Source: Dendrobium chrysotoxum (taxonomy: Eukaryota > Streptophyta > Magnoliopsida > Asparagales > Orchidaceae). Taken from it: a stretch of 64,000 bases of DNA. The stretch spans positions 27,705,556 through 27,769,555 of the forward strand of contig CM034298.1 in NCBI GenBank assembly GCA_019925795.1, written 5' to 3'. Under the pieces are notes generated by a model that did not search any database, was not told the DNA's origin, and saw only the letters and a list, made by a program, of their open reading frames with translations. Numbering within the stretch: position 1 is the first letter of the stretch; each line of letters starts with the position of its first letter. This document shows positions 10,565-23,307 of the stretch, in pieces. The translations under genes were made by a program, and so were the position numbers.

Positions 10565-12961
10565 GTGTGCTCTCACATAAGACCTCATGAGAGCATGTGA
10601 TATCTAGACAGCGGATGCTCAAGACATATGACTAGAGATGCAAATCAGTTCATTTTGTTGGAGACCAGAGCTGGAGGCAAGGTTACATTTGAAGACAACA
10701 CCACCAGGAAGGTGGTAGGAGTAGATATAATTAGTGATTTAAAAATTTTCATGATTGATAATATTTTATTTATAGATGGATTGAAACACAACTTGCTGAG
10801 CATCAGTCAATTTTATGACAAAGGATACAACATCAAGTTCCTGCCCACTTGCTGCATTATAAGCTTAAATGATAAAATTATTTTGCAGGGATAAAGGATC
10901 AACAATGTCTACAGGTTGGATGTAAGCTGCTTTAAAACTGATATTTCAATTTGCTTAAAAATTGCTGCTAATGAGTCTTGGTTATGGCACAGGAGATTCT
11001 ATCATGCCAGTATGAAAACCCTTAGGAGAGGCACCCAAAAGGACTTAGTTAGAGGTGTCCCCAAGCTTAAGTTCACTAAAGACCACCTGTGTGATGCCTG
11101 TCAATTAGGGAAGCAAGTCCACCCCTCTTTCCACTCAATTAAGGACATCAATACCTCTAGACCTTTAGGAGTCCTTTACATGGATTTGTTTGGACCCATT
11201 AGCACTACCAGCTTAGGGGGGAGAGTCTATGGATTTGTGATTGTTGATGATTACTCAAGGTTCACTTGGATTAAATTTTTATCACATAAATCTGAGTCAT
11301 TTGATGAATTTAAGTCTTTCGCTACTTGGATTCAGAGGAAGTTAGATTATGAGATCTTGACTATTTATAGTGATCATGGTGGAGAGTTTGAAAATGTGAG
11401 ATTTGGAACATTCTATGAGGAGCAAGGGATTACCCATAACTTTGCAGCTCCTATGACCCCTCAGTAGAACGGGGTAGCTGAAAGGAAGAACAGTACCTTA
11501 GTGGAAGCTATTAGAGCCATACTTTCTGAGTATTCACTTCTAAAATACTTTTAGGCTGAAGCGGTGAACACTACATGTTATGTGTTGAATAGGGTGAATG
11601 TTAGATCAAATCTGAATAAGACACCTTATGAAATCATTAAGGGTAGAACTCCAAACCTGCCCCACATCTATGTCTTTGGCTATAAGGTTTTTATTCTGAA
11701 TAATGGGAAATCATCCTTAAGAAAATTTGACACCAAATCTGATGAAGGAGTGTTCTTAGGCTATTCTAGTGTGGGGAAATCCTTTAGGGTGTTTAATAAG
11801 AGGACTTTGTTGGTGGAGGAGACAACTCATATGATGTTTGATGAATCTGATCCTAAGGAGACTAGAGTTGAGGAAGAAGAAGATGTAGGAGAGATTACCC
11901 GAGGAGTTGAAAATGTAAATCTGGAGGATAGGGTAGAACCTGAAAATACTTTGCCTAGAGATTGGAGATATGCTTCAAGTCATCCTAAAGAACTGACCTT
12001 AGGAGACCCTTTTGAAGGTGTTAGAACTAGGCATGGACTTAGGAAGGAAGTAAACCATTCTGCCTTTATCTCAATGACTGAACCCACCAACATCAATCAA
12101 TCCCTTTCTGATGAGTTTTGGATCTTAGCTATGCAAAAGGAATTGAATCAATTTATAAGGAATGATGTTTGGGAGTTAGTAGAAATACCTAGAAATCAAA
12201 GTGTAGTGGGAACCAAGTGGGTCTTTAAGAATAAGATGAATGATTCTGGTGTGGTGGTTAGGAATAAGGCAAGATTGGTGGCTAAGGGGTACAATCAAAT
12301 TGAAGGGATTGATTTTGAGGAGACCTTTGACCCTGTAGCTAGATTGGAAGCCATTAGGGTGCAACCAGCCTTTACCTGTTATAAGGAATTTAAGCTATTT
12401 CAAATGGATGTTAAGAGTGCCTTTTTAAATGGGGTAATAAAAGAGTATGTCTTTGTAGAGCAACCCCCAGGTTTTGAGAGTTCCCAATATCCAAATCATG
12501 TTTACAAATTAAAAAAGGCCTTATATGGATTGAAACAGGCACCTAGAGCTTGGTATGAGAGGCTTAGCACATTCCTACTAGAAAGAGAGTTTATTAAGGG
12601 GAGCGTAGACACCACCATTTTCCTTAGGAAAGTAGAAGATAATCTACTCATTGTCCAGATCTATATTGATGATATACTTTTAAGATCTTCTAATAAAAAT
12701 TTGTGATGATTTTTCTAAGACAATGAGTACAATGAGAGAATTGTCCTACTTTTTGGGGTTTAGTATAAAGCAAATGGATGATGGAACTTTTCTAAGTCAA
12801 TCAAAATACACTAAGGACATCTTAAAAAAATATAAAATGAATAAAGCTAAGACAATCAATACTCCCATGAGTTTCACTGTTCAATTAGATAAGGATTCAA
12901 ATGGAAAATCTGTTGATTAGAAGAAGTTTAGGGGAATAATTGGATCATTACATTACCTGAC
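10565..12961 (+). pseudogene. C1 pol, truncated (protease, integrase, RT)
   Basis: Frame opens after TAG, 11 nt beyond the gag stop. Protease YLDSGCSRHMT has the tryptophan just before it mutated to a stop. The integrase zinc-binding part (WLWHRRFYHASM...LCDACQLGKQ) and core (YMDLFGP, YSDHGGEFEN, NGVAERKNSTL) are visible, with TAG stops near 11465 and 11552. The reverse transcriptase runs 12050-12706 with QMDVKSAFLNG and YIDDIL. A 2-base loss at about 12706 and an 18-base deletion are shared with C2. Homology stops abruptly at 12961, before RNase H is complete. Confidence 0.88.
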
Positions 12962-14705
12962 AACTATCAAACTAGACCAAATTAAATTCCCTTAACCCAA
13001 GAATTAGGTTACCCTAGAGCCTATGCACTAAACCTAGCTAGCCCAACCCCTGGGTTAACCTGGGTCAACCAATTGGGTTCACCCAAATTGTATAAATTAG
13101 TGAACCAGATTGAAACCAAACTAGAATATACCTAACCTTTATTTACATTGCAGTCCCCACACCTCCAGACACTTGGCCTTATAAATGTAGCCTAGGCGGT
13201 GGCCTGAGATGGCTAAAAATCAAGAAATAGTGGTTCATTGCATTAGTTCAATCCTAGCTCATTACATAAATAACCATGTGCCATTAACTCTCTTCCAAAA
13301 TAACTACCTTACACCTTTTAGATTGTCTAAAATGATTTTGGGGGCCTGAGGTAGAAGAATATGGGCTAACTTAAGGTTACATTCAGTCAGCCATCCATTA
13401 TAAATTCTCCTAAATTTTATAAAGTGGGGTTCTATCTTTTCTATTTCACACATTCCCTAAATCTCCAACAGTCAATTCCTAGTCTCCCAACCCTTCCAAC
13501 TAGCTCCTAACCTGAGTTTGATTGACCTCGGACAATTTTGTTCTGGATAAACACCAACTCATACTCTAGTGGGTCTCTATCTCTTCTATTTAAAGGAACT
13601 TTATTCCTGAGGTCTAGAAAAAGTCAACCAAGCTCGATTGTGATCCAATTCTCTTCTATTGTGAGGTAGGATCTAAACCGAAGAATAAAATTCATAGTGG
13701 TCGGGTATGTATATATTAAACTTGTAATCCAATGGAATATGGCAATTAGATTGCAAGGCCACATCTAGATGATCCTCTAGGAATAAATTCCAATTAATTT
13801 CATGGAATATTTCTCTTGGATCAAGCCAAACATTCTCTACGGTTGAGAAAATGAGTGGAAGGAGAAATGTATAATTTAAATGGATAAAAAGTTTAGTGAT
13901 TTTAATTTTAAATAGATAAAAAGTTATTTCAAAAATATTCCCTATAGTATTTTTAAGATTATTAATTAAATTTAATTTTTCTTGAGGTCAAATCTGAATG
14001 GATGACTCTTGGAGATGTTTAACACATGTCCAAATTTGTTTTTTAATCAATTTGAGATCATGAAGGGCTTCAATTGGAATTTCACATCTTTAGGTCATGA
14101 AAATGGCCTAGAAATGTAAAATTCCATAATTACACATCCATAGGTTAATTAGATTTAACTTGGTTGTTGTGGTTAATTAATGTATTGGGATTAGATTGCC
14201 AATGATTTTTCCATGGTCCAAGGTCTAATTAGCATAAATTCTAATTTCTAAAGTATAGATACATTTACTTTAGAAATTAATTGGAAACCCTTGGAGGACT
14301 TTGATAACCCCTAATTACTAGGGTCTGAACCTTGAGTTTTAATTTACTTAGGGCTTAAATTTCAAAACTTTTGGAGCTCATTTGATTATTCAACTTGTGA
14401 ACCATAATTTATTATACAAAAATGACCTAGGATTTTTTAATAAATTTTTAAAAATTCAAATTAAATCCTAAAAATCTAAAGTAAAGCTCAATAAGCTTTA
14501 AATTCATAAACCTTTTAAGAAAAAATAAAAGCTCCTTCAAAAAATTAAAAATAATAATAAATCAAAAATTAAAATCATTAAAAAGTATTTTCTTTCTTAC
14601 CCCTATTTTTAAAATCTATCTTCTAGTGAGGGGGAGATTAGGAGAAAAGAACATTAATTTACTCTTCAACCAAAAATATTTGCCATTATCAAAAAAGGAG
14701 AGATT
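12962..14705. other. Unassigned AT-rich DNA ending in the 3' tail of element E
   Basis: No ORF or domain recognised. The sequence is loosely like the noncoding DNA near 55800-59800 (TTGACC/GGTCAACC words, long AT runs), with a TATAAATT at 13398. The last part has two purine tracts, at about 14626-14639 and 14692-14705, the second abutting an LTR. The final few hundred bases are therefore probably the 3' noncoding end of a SIRE element (E). The origin of the first ~1.4 kb is unknown. Confidence 0.5.
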
Positions 14706-16670
14706 GTTGTAACCTAGGATCTCTAGCTTTTGATTTTGATGATAACAAATATTATTTATTGAGTTTTTTAATTCTCCTAGCAGATATATATTGGATATTA
14801 TTTTTATCTATGCACACTAACATTTTGGGTACAACATACACCACTCAAGATTACTGAAAACTCAAGTTTGGATACAATAGGAGGTCAATCAAAAGAGTCT
14901 ATAATTTTAACTTTCTTATATCTTCTAGTTCTTGAGTCTGGACATGTAAGGGTGTAATAAAAAATTGGTGACCGAGCACACACATAGGGGGGAGTGAGGA
15001 AAACTTGAGAAATAAATTTTTTGAACTAATCGCACCGTACGATTACATTCGTATTGTATGATTAGTTATACAAAGAAGAAGGCTAACGGCTAATTGAATA
15101 ATTAATGTTAATAAACTAATCAAATTATACAATGCAGATCATACTATATGATTTATCTTGATCTGAGAAACCCTAGCCGCAAAATAAATTAAGAATTTTG
15201 AAAAATAAATTTTGAACTAATTGTACTGTATGTTACAAATCATACTATACAATATTTAAAATCTTACTTAAAATATCCACCATAATAGTTAATAAAATCA
15301 CTATTAATTAAATATTGTTAACAGTATTGTATGATCTTGATCATACTGTATGATTGATAGAGGGGAAATCTGGTCGTCCTAGAGATCATACCCGATAAAA
15401 TCTTAATTTTTACACTAATTGTATAGTATGATATACATATCATACTATACAAACTATTGGTATTACACTTACCATACTATGTGATGTGAATTATATTGAA
15501 TAATCTTCAATCATCCCCATGATCATCTTGTATAAAAAGAGCAAAATTAAACTAATCGTACTGTACGAAGTTACGATGGTACTGTACGATATATTTGCTA
15601 AAATTGAACATTTCATCTAAATGACTTTTATCATCATACTAGACAGGTTGTATTTTTTAAACTAATCGTACTGCATGATCCCAGATTCTATTGTACAAAC
15701 AAATGCGGCTAAATTAAAAAATTTGGATTTTTTTTAAGCCTACTACTTAAGCAACCTTTCGGAGTCATTTTCTAAGAGGCTTTGGTTGTTGAAGAAAATC
15801 TGAGGGAGAACTTTTCTTGAGAGCTTTGGGGTTTAGAGAAGAAGAAGAAGGTGAGGTTGTGTGTGAAAGAGAGGTAGTTTGAGGGGTTTCACATAGTTGC
15901 TCCAGGCATGCTTACACCTAACTTCCTCCAGTGGCCTTGAAGAGTTCTTGAAGATTCTCTTGGGAAATAAGCTTCAAAGCCAAGAGTCGGAGGTTCTCTA
16001 CCTTCTCCAGGAGGGACAAAAAGGAGCACAGTTCTCTACCACCATTAGGAGGGTGAAGAAAGGTTTTAGGTTCTTTGCCTTCTCCAAGAGGGAGAGAAAG
16101 TATTGAACATCCGCTGCCATCATTAGGAGGGTGACATAGCTTCCAGCTCTTCGTTGCACCAGGTTTGGTGGAAGTGATTCTTGCAAGGGCTTCTCCACCT
16201 TGTTGAGGGGGTAAAAGGAGAGACACTATAGTGTTAGTGCAATACCCGAAGTGGAGGACTCTGGGTAGTAACAGGTCAAGGTTAATAAAATCACTATAAA
16301 ATTTCTGGTGTGCTCTTTCTTAATTACTTTTTACTTTTTTGCATTTTTATTTATAAAATTTGAGTATATTACATGAACCTCATTGTTTACTATCAACTAC
16401 AATTAGATTAGTTTATGGTTTGCTAAAAGAAAAAATTTCATATCTTTATTGATTTGTGCCCTAAAAATGAAAAATATTTTAAACTCTGATTTGCTTATGC
16501 ATGTGTTAAATTAATTACTTATTCAAAATTATTTTCAAAAATCATTTTTTCTAGCAAGAATTTTTTCTTGGAGCTGTAAATTTTAAAAGTACCAATTCAC
16601 CCCCCCCCCCCCCCCTCTTGGTGCACCTCAGGATAGTTCGTTGAGGTCAAACAACCTCACTAAACTTTCA
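14706..16670 (+). repeat. LTR of element E (3' LTR by context)
   Basis: Begins TGTTGTAACC after a polypurine tract and ends ACTTTCA; 1965 bp. It is a third, more diverged LTR type of the same superfamily. It has ACTGT-core dyads (15030-15700), a leader hairpin array (about 15990-16140), CACTATAAAAT near 16290 and the longest C tract in the window (16600-16615). No gag follows: A2 starts two bases after its end. A 5' LTR with only AG of the next segment left cannot be excluded. Confidence 0.8.
15990..16140 (+). repeat. E leader hairpin array
   Basis: Stem-loops at the same place in the LTR as in B, C, A2 and H but with different arms: CACC / GGTG at 16040-16055, and TCTCC-AAGAG-GGAGA at 16081-16095. 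Upstream GTTCTCTACC and downstream AAAGGAG-like segments are retained. Confidence 0.65.
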
Positions 16671-16672
16671 AG

Positions 16673-18455
16673 TGTTGAGATTTGTGCAAATTTGGTTATT
16701 CAAGTGAGTTTTTGATATGAGTTTTTGATGATTACAAAATCTTATAGTTTGTTTATTATTTCTCCTAACAAATACTGAAAATTTTGTTTTGTGTGTACTA
16801 ACCTTTCATTTTAGGAAAAATCATTTTTTTAGACAGTGGAAGACTTTAAATTGATTGAATTAGAGGATATTAGTCTTGGAGTCTGTATTGTTTTTCTTTC
16901 TTGAGTCTGAGAGATGTGATTACAATTAGGTAATCATTCACACACACACTGGGAAGTAAGACAAAAACTTTTTTTTTTTAAAACTAATCGTACTGTTTGA
17001 TATTAGATCGTACGGGATGATTTGTCTAGTTTCTCTTCTTAAAACCTCCAAACCTGCCTGACTAAGTACGAATTTTTTTTTTCTAAGTATAAATCGTACA
17101 GTATAAAATGTTTTCGTACATCATTTTCTAGAGTACGAAACAGGGCTTCCATGGTTCGTACGAGGTATCGTATAGGATGAACTATTTATTTTTGAACTAT
17201 TCGTACAGTACAAAATGTTTTCATACGTCATTTTCCAGGGTACAAAATAGGACTTCCATGGTTCGTATGAGGTATCGTACGGGATGAAATGTTCATTCTT
17301 TAATTATTCGTATAGTATGAAATATTTTCGTACATCATTTTCCAGAGTACAAAATGGGGCTTACATGGTTCGTCAGGGACATCATAGGGGATGAACTGTT
17401 CATTTTTGAACTGTTCGTATAGTATAATATGATTTCGTATTTTATTTTCTAGAGTACGAAATGGGTCTTATATGGTTCGTACGGGATATCATACAGGGCG
17501 AATCGTTCATTTTTAGAACTGTTCATACCAGATGATTGTCAATCATACGGTATGATCCTACTTTGTAAAACTTAAAATTTTTAGTATTTGGACCATTTTT
17601 CTTGTCCTTTGAATAAAAGGTTCCTAAAAATTGACTGTCAAATGAATCTTCTATGAATTTTTTCTTGAGAGTGGAAGGGAGAGTGATTAGGGAGAGTGTT
17701 TGGGAGTAAGTGTGGTGAGATCTTTGAAGAGGAAATTGTGAGGGGATTCACAAGGTTGCCCAAAGGTGAGGATCTCATTATTTGTACTTCAAGTCTTTTC
17801 CCTATCTCTTTGAAGACTCTTGAGAGAAGATCTTTGAAGAAGGTCCAGTTCTCTGCCGTCAATAGGAGGGTGAAAAAGGATGCTTGGTTCTCTGCCGACA
17901 CCTGGAGGGTGTGAAAGGATGAGTGGCTTCTCTGCCGTCACCAGGAAGGTAAAAAAGGATGCCTGGTTCTCTGCCGACACCTGGAGGGTGTGAAAGGATG
18001 AGTGGATTCTCTGTCGTCACCAGGAGGGTGAAAAGGAATAACGGTTCTTAGCCGCATTCTTGTTTAATGGAAGAGTGTTTGTAAGGGCTTCTCTGCCTTG
18101 CTGTGGGGGAAAAAGAAGAGTCACTTTGGTTTAATGGAATACCTAGAGAAGGTGTCTCTAGGGAGTGGATGTAGGTCGAGTTTGACTGAATCACTATAAA
18201 ATACGGTGTTCTCTGTTCTTAATTTTTATTTATCGCATTATTAATTTCTGCATTGCACGTTATTTTTTTGTGGTTGAAAAAGTAAAATTCATAACTATTT
18301 GTATAGTACAAACTGGATCGTACTGTACGATACCCTGAAGATTTTAAGAAAAGATTTTTAAATCTTCCAAGAGATTTTTAAAAGTACCAATTCACCCCCC
18401 TCTTGGTTAGCCTAGGGACATAATTAATAGGTCTAATAACCTATTCTCACTTTCA
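16673..18455 (+). repeat. A2 5' LTR
   Basis: TGTTGAGATTTG to CTTTCA, 1783 bp, with a primer-binding site after it. It carries GTACGA-type dyads from about 16985 to 17560, an AATAAAAGG segment near 17613, a GA-rich leader, a hairpin array (17846-18031), CACTATAAAAT near 18191 and a C tract at 18395-18400. It lets the interrupted A1 and A2 3' LTRs be read across the B insertion point. Confidence 0.9.
17846..18031 (+). repeat. A2 leader hairpin array (39-bp units)
   Basis: Tandem units of about 39 bp, each GGTTCTCTGCCG + stem-loop + AAAGGATG. Stem-loops seen: ACACC-TGGAG-GGTGT at 17898 and 17977, and TCACC-AGGAG-GGTGA at 18017. Arms differ from B/C/H (GCTTC/GAAGC) but remain complementary, and the loop stays purine-rich. 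Confidence 0.75.
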
Positions 18456-18457
18456 AG

Positions 18458-18469
18458 TGGTATTAGAGC
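18458..18469 (+). other. A2 primer-binding site
   Basis: TGGTATTAGAGC, one C-to-T change from the consensus, two bases after the LTR. Confidence 0.88.
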
Positions 18470-18513
18470 TTATTTCAAAAATTACTGTTTAAATTACTTT
18501 TTAAAATTTGATC

Positions 18514-20265
18514 ATGGCTAATTTTTGAAATCGAAACACACCTAAGGGTTATTCAATCACTAGACCTCCATTGTTTGATAATATCCCATTTGATTTTTAG
18601 AAAACTCGCTTGTCTATATTTTTGCAATCACTTGACTATCGCATATGGATTTTAGTACAAGAAGGTTACACTGAACCTACTAGAATTGTAGAAGGAATTA
18701 GAATTCAAACACCTTTTGTTGATTGGACTGTAGAAGAACATGAATTAGCTCAATTAAATGCTAAGTGTTTGAATAGTTTCTTTTGTGAACTGAAATCAAA
18801 AGACTACATACAAGTTTCTGCTTGTAAATCTGGAAAAGAGATTTGGGATAGACTTTGTATAACATATGAAGGAACCAATGAAGTGAAATAATCTAGATTG
18901 AACATTCTACTACATGACTATAAACTTTTTGCATGAAACTGAATGAGTCAATTTTTGACATGTATACTCATTTTATACATAGAGTAACTTCATTACATGC
19001 TTTAGGTAGGAAACTAACCACTTTTGAAAAAGTAAATAAGATATTATGTTATTTTCCTACTAGTTTTGATGTAAAGATTACTATTATAATGGAGTCAAAA
19101 GACTTAAATGTTTACTCTATTGATAATTTACTTGGATCACTGATTGCTTATGAGCAAGGAGTGACTCAAAGACAGATTAATGTAGGTGATAGATGAAAAG
19201 AAAAGAACATTGCACTGAAAGTGGATGATTCGAGGAATGATCAGTCCCAGCCTGAGGATGAAAAGGATATTTCCTTAATAACAAGGCAGTTCAAGAGTTT
19301 CCTAAGAAGGAAGCAGAGGAGATGCCAGCAATTGAACAATGGTAAGTTCCATAAAAATGTTAAGGCTTCTAATAATGTTATTTGCTATGAGTGTAGGAAG
19401 CCAGGACATATAAAGATTGAATGCCCTAATCTCGAGGCCAATCCTAGTAAGGAGAAAGCTGAAGAGAAACCAAAGGATAGAAGGGGCAAGAAGAGACTAC
19501 AGCGAGATTTTTTTGGCAAACTCAGCTTCAGATTCCTTAGAAATAGCACCTAAAGAGGAAGTCACAAATTTATGTTTCATGGCTGATAATCTTGATCATT
19601 TAGTTCAAGAAGAGGTATGTGACTTAAGTTATGATGAATTATTTAAAGTTTCTAAACGCATTTATTCTGCATATAGGAAACTAAAGAAATTGCATGCTAA
19701 GTTGAATTTGGATTACTTAGAACTGCAAAAAGAATTTAAAATCCTTACGAAAGACCATGCATTAATTGATAGCAACTGTATAACTTTATTGGATGAATTT
19801 GATAATTTGAATAAACAGCATGAACTTCTAAAATCATCACACACTGAACTTGAAAATGATTTCAAAACTTTTATGGATGAATTGGATAGTAGACAGCATA
19901 ACTTGAAGATTAAAAATTAAATTCTAGAAAGTACTAATGCATATCTTGAAGTTAAGTTAAAAGCACTTGAGGAAAATAGGATTCCACCCAAACTTGAAGA
20001 TTTTCACAAATCTTACCACAAGTCCACTAGTTCAAAATCTAGGAGATCTTACAGTGCGCATAGATTGGTAAATCCTTTTCCTAGAGTAAAATTTTTTTCT
20101 TGTGGTATGATTGAATAAATTTCCCATATATATACTATTCATCATAGAACACATTTAGTGTGGAGACCTAAGATGCATAAAACACAGCATATCATACATG
20201 CATCTGGTTTAAAATTGCCAAGATGTGAACCCAAACTTTTTTGGGTTCCCAAGTTTATTATTTGA
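18514..20265 (+). pseudogene. A2 gag, decayed
   Basis: Copia gag remnant from ATG at 18514; stop TGA at codon 5, TAG at 18598-18600 and TAA at 18889-18891. Recognisable parts are YRIWILVQEG, SGKEIWDRLCITYEGTNEVK, SLHALGRKLTTFEKVNKIL and SIDNLLGSLIAYEQG. The first zinc knuckle, CYECRKPGHIKIEC (19384-19425), is intact. A frameshift follows near 19510. A coiled-coil-like acidic region runs to 19920. The second knuckle is degraded. The gag frame closes with tandem TGA stops at 20263. Confidence 0.86.
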
Positions 20266-20276
20266 TGATTTTGTAG

Positions 20277-23200
20277 GAACGCTCTCACACAAGATCTCGT
20301 GAGAGCATTTGGTACCTGGATAGTAGCTGTTCAAAATATATAACCAGAGATACAAATCAATTCATATCACTTAAAGCCAGGAATGGAGGCAAGGTTACAC
20401 TTAGAGACAATACCACCAATAGAGTGGTAGGTATAAGTATGATTGGAAATTCTAAAAACTTTGTGATTAAAAATATTCTTTCTATAGAAGGCTTAAAACA
20501 CAATCTGTTGGGCATAAGTCAATTGTGTGATAAAGGTTATCATATTAAATTCTTGCCTTCTAGCTGTGTTATTAGTCAAAATGAAATTATTGTGTTGAAT
20601 GGTGATAGAGAAAATAATATATACATGCTAGATTTGAATTCTATAAAATCATTTACTACTTTTTATTTGAAAATTGTATCTGATGAGTTATGGTTATGGC
20701 ATAGAAGACTTTATTATGCTGCATGAGAAATCTTAGGAAAATCACCCAAAAAGAGTTAGTTAAATGAGTACCCAAATTAGAGTTTACAAAAGATTACTTA
20801 TGTGATGCATGTCAACTAGGAAAATAAGTCAACTCCTCCTTCAATTTAATCAAGGAAGTTAGAACTAGCAAGCCCTTAGAAATTCTTCAGATGGATCGCT
20901 TTGGACCCGTTAGTACCTTAAGTATAGGAAGAAAAAGGTTTGCATATGTATTTGTGGATGATTACTCAAGATTAATATGGATTAGATTTTTAAATCATAA
21001 GAGTAAATCATTTGAGGAGTTTAGAGATTCTTCCACTTAGATTCAGAGAAAACTAGGATTTGAATTTGTTACTATCCAAAGTGATCATGGGGGAGAATTT
21101 GAAAATAAATTATTTAATGATTTTTATAAATCCCATGGAATAGATCATAACTTCTCAACTTCTAGGACACCTCAGCAGAATGGAGTAGTTGAGAGAAAGA
21201 ATAGGATATTAATTGAAGCTACTAGAGCCATGTTGGCAGAATATTCACTTCCAAGATATTTTTGGGCTGAAGCAGTTAGTATCGCATGTTATGTGTTGAA
21301 TAGGGTGTACATTAGATCAAAATTAAACGAAACACCCTATAAACTTCTTAAGGGTAGAATTCTCAACCTCTCACACCTACATATTTTTAGATGTAAAGTA
21401 TTCATATATAATAATGAAAAAACTCTCTTAGGTAAATTTGATCCTAAATTTGATGAATGAATTTTTCTAGGATATTCAAGTGTTATCCTATAGAATTTTT
21501 AATAGAAGGATATTAGTAGTTGAGGAGATCACTCATGTTGTTTTGATGAATCAGATAATTATGAAGGGTCTAGGTTGGATGAAGATGAAATTGAGGAAAT
21601 AACCCAAGGACTCTAAAATGAAAAAGTTGAAGAAAGGGTTGAAAATGAGGAAGAAAACCAATTGCCTAAGGAATGAAAATTTTTTAGAAGTCATCCTAAA
21701 GAGTTGATTTTAGGTGACCCAAATGAAGGAGTTAGGACTAGGCATGGTTTGAGAAAAGAAGTAAATCAATCCTCTTTAATTTCAATGATTGAACCCACTA
21801 GTGTAAATCAAGCACTTTCGGATGAGTTTTGGATTCTAGCTATGCATGATGAGTTAAATCAATTTGCTAGAAATGATGTTCGGGAATTGGTAGAAAGATC
21901 GAAAGATCAAAGTGTTGTTGGAACAAAGTAGGTATTTAAAAATAAGATGAATGATTCTGGAGTGATTGTATGGAATAAAGCAAGGTTAGTGGCTAAGGGG
22001 TATAATCTGATTGAGGGAATTAATTTTGAGGAGACCTTCACCCCGGTAGCCAGACTTGAGGAAGTTAGAGTGCTTTTAGCCTAAGCCTGTTTTAAAGGTT
22101 TTAAATTGTATCAAATGGATGTAAAGAGTTGATAAAAGAGGATGTTTATATTGAGCAACCTCCAGGTTTTGAAAATGCATAATTTTTTAATCATGTTTTC
22201 AAATTAAAAAAGGCATTATATGGACTTAAACAGGCACCTAGAGCCTGGTATGAAAGGCTAAGCACATTCTTACTTGAATGATTATTTATAAAAGGGAGTG
22301 TGGACACCACTCTCTTTATAAAAATAGTAGGAGATGAAATACTCATTGTTCAAATTTATGTGGATGATATCTTATTTGGATCTACCAATAGAAATCTTTG
22401 TGATGAATTTTCAAAAATAATGAGTAAGAAATTTGAGATGAGCTTAATTGGAGATTTAAGTTACTTTTTAGGGTTTAACATTAAGCAGGATGAGGATGGA
22501 ACCATTATAAGCCAGTCAAAATATGTTAAGGATATCCTTAAGAAGTATGAAATGGATAAGGCTTAACCAGTGAATACACCCATAAATTCCTCAGTGCAGT
22601 TAGATAAGGATCCTAAAGAAAAATTAGTTGATCAAAAGAAGTTTAAAGGAATGATAGGATCTTTGCTTTACTTGACAGCAAGAAGACTGGATATCATATT
22701 TAGTGTTTGTTTATGTGTTAAATTTTAAGCAGATCCTAAGGAGTTACATCTCACTGCAGTTAAGAGAATTATGAGATATCTTTTTGGGACTCAAAACCTA
22801 GGAATTTGGAATCCCAAGAATAGCACTGCATTTAAAATAGTTGGATACTCTAATTCAGATTTTATTGATTGTAGGGTTGATAGGAAAATCACTTCTGAAA
22901 CTTATCAATTTATAGGAAACTCCTTAGTTTCTTGGTCTAGTAGAAAATAGAACTCAGTAGCCCTTTTAACTACAAAAGCTGAATATATTGCCTTAGGAAG
23001 TTCTGTTGCACAAGTGCTTTGGTTAAAACAACAGTTAATTGACTTAGGTTTTTCTTTTGGCACAATTCTAATCTTTTGTGATAACACTAGTGCCATATGC
23101 ATTTCAAATAATCCTATTCAGCAATCTAGAACTAAGCACATTGACATAAGACATCATTTTATTAGAGATCATGTAGCAAAAGGGGAAATTGAATTACATC

Positions 23201-23307
23201 ATGTTGCTACTAAGGATCAACTTGCAGATATTTTCACAACACTACTAACTTTTGACACATTTATCATTTTAAGGATAAGGCTAGGTGTGATTGATCTTAA
23301 TGCATAA
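20277..23307 (+). pseudogene. A2 pol, decayed (protease, integrase, RT, RNase H)
   Basis: Opens 11 nt after the gag stop, in another frame. The protease motif reads YLDSSCS, so the catalytic DSG is DSS. Integrase shows WLWHRRLYYA, MDRFGP, QSDHGGEFEN and NGVVERKNRIL. The GKFDPKFDE segment ends in a stop. In RT the QMDVKS motif is followed by a deletion removing the FLNG codons; the VDDILFGS motif is intact. RNase H has the TAG at 22948-22950 shared with C2 and H, then an intact CDNTSAICI and DQLADIFT end with TAA at 23305. At least four frame changes. Confidence 0.87.

Noticed and set aside
10538..10567. A 17-nt GT...AG segment between gag and pol whose removal would join the frames
   Set aside because: Far too short for a plant intron, and the GT is absent in A2. 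A longer splice using only the AG end remains possible and is listed as a finding.
12962..14500. A host gene in the spacer between C1 and E
   Set aside because: No ORF, splice pattern or domain seen. It looks like old noncoding repeat DNA.
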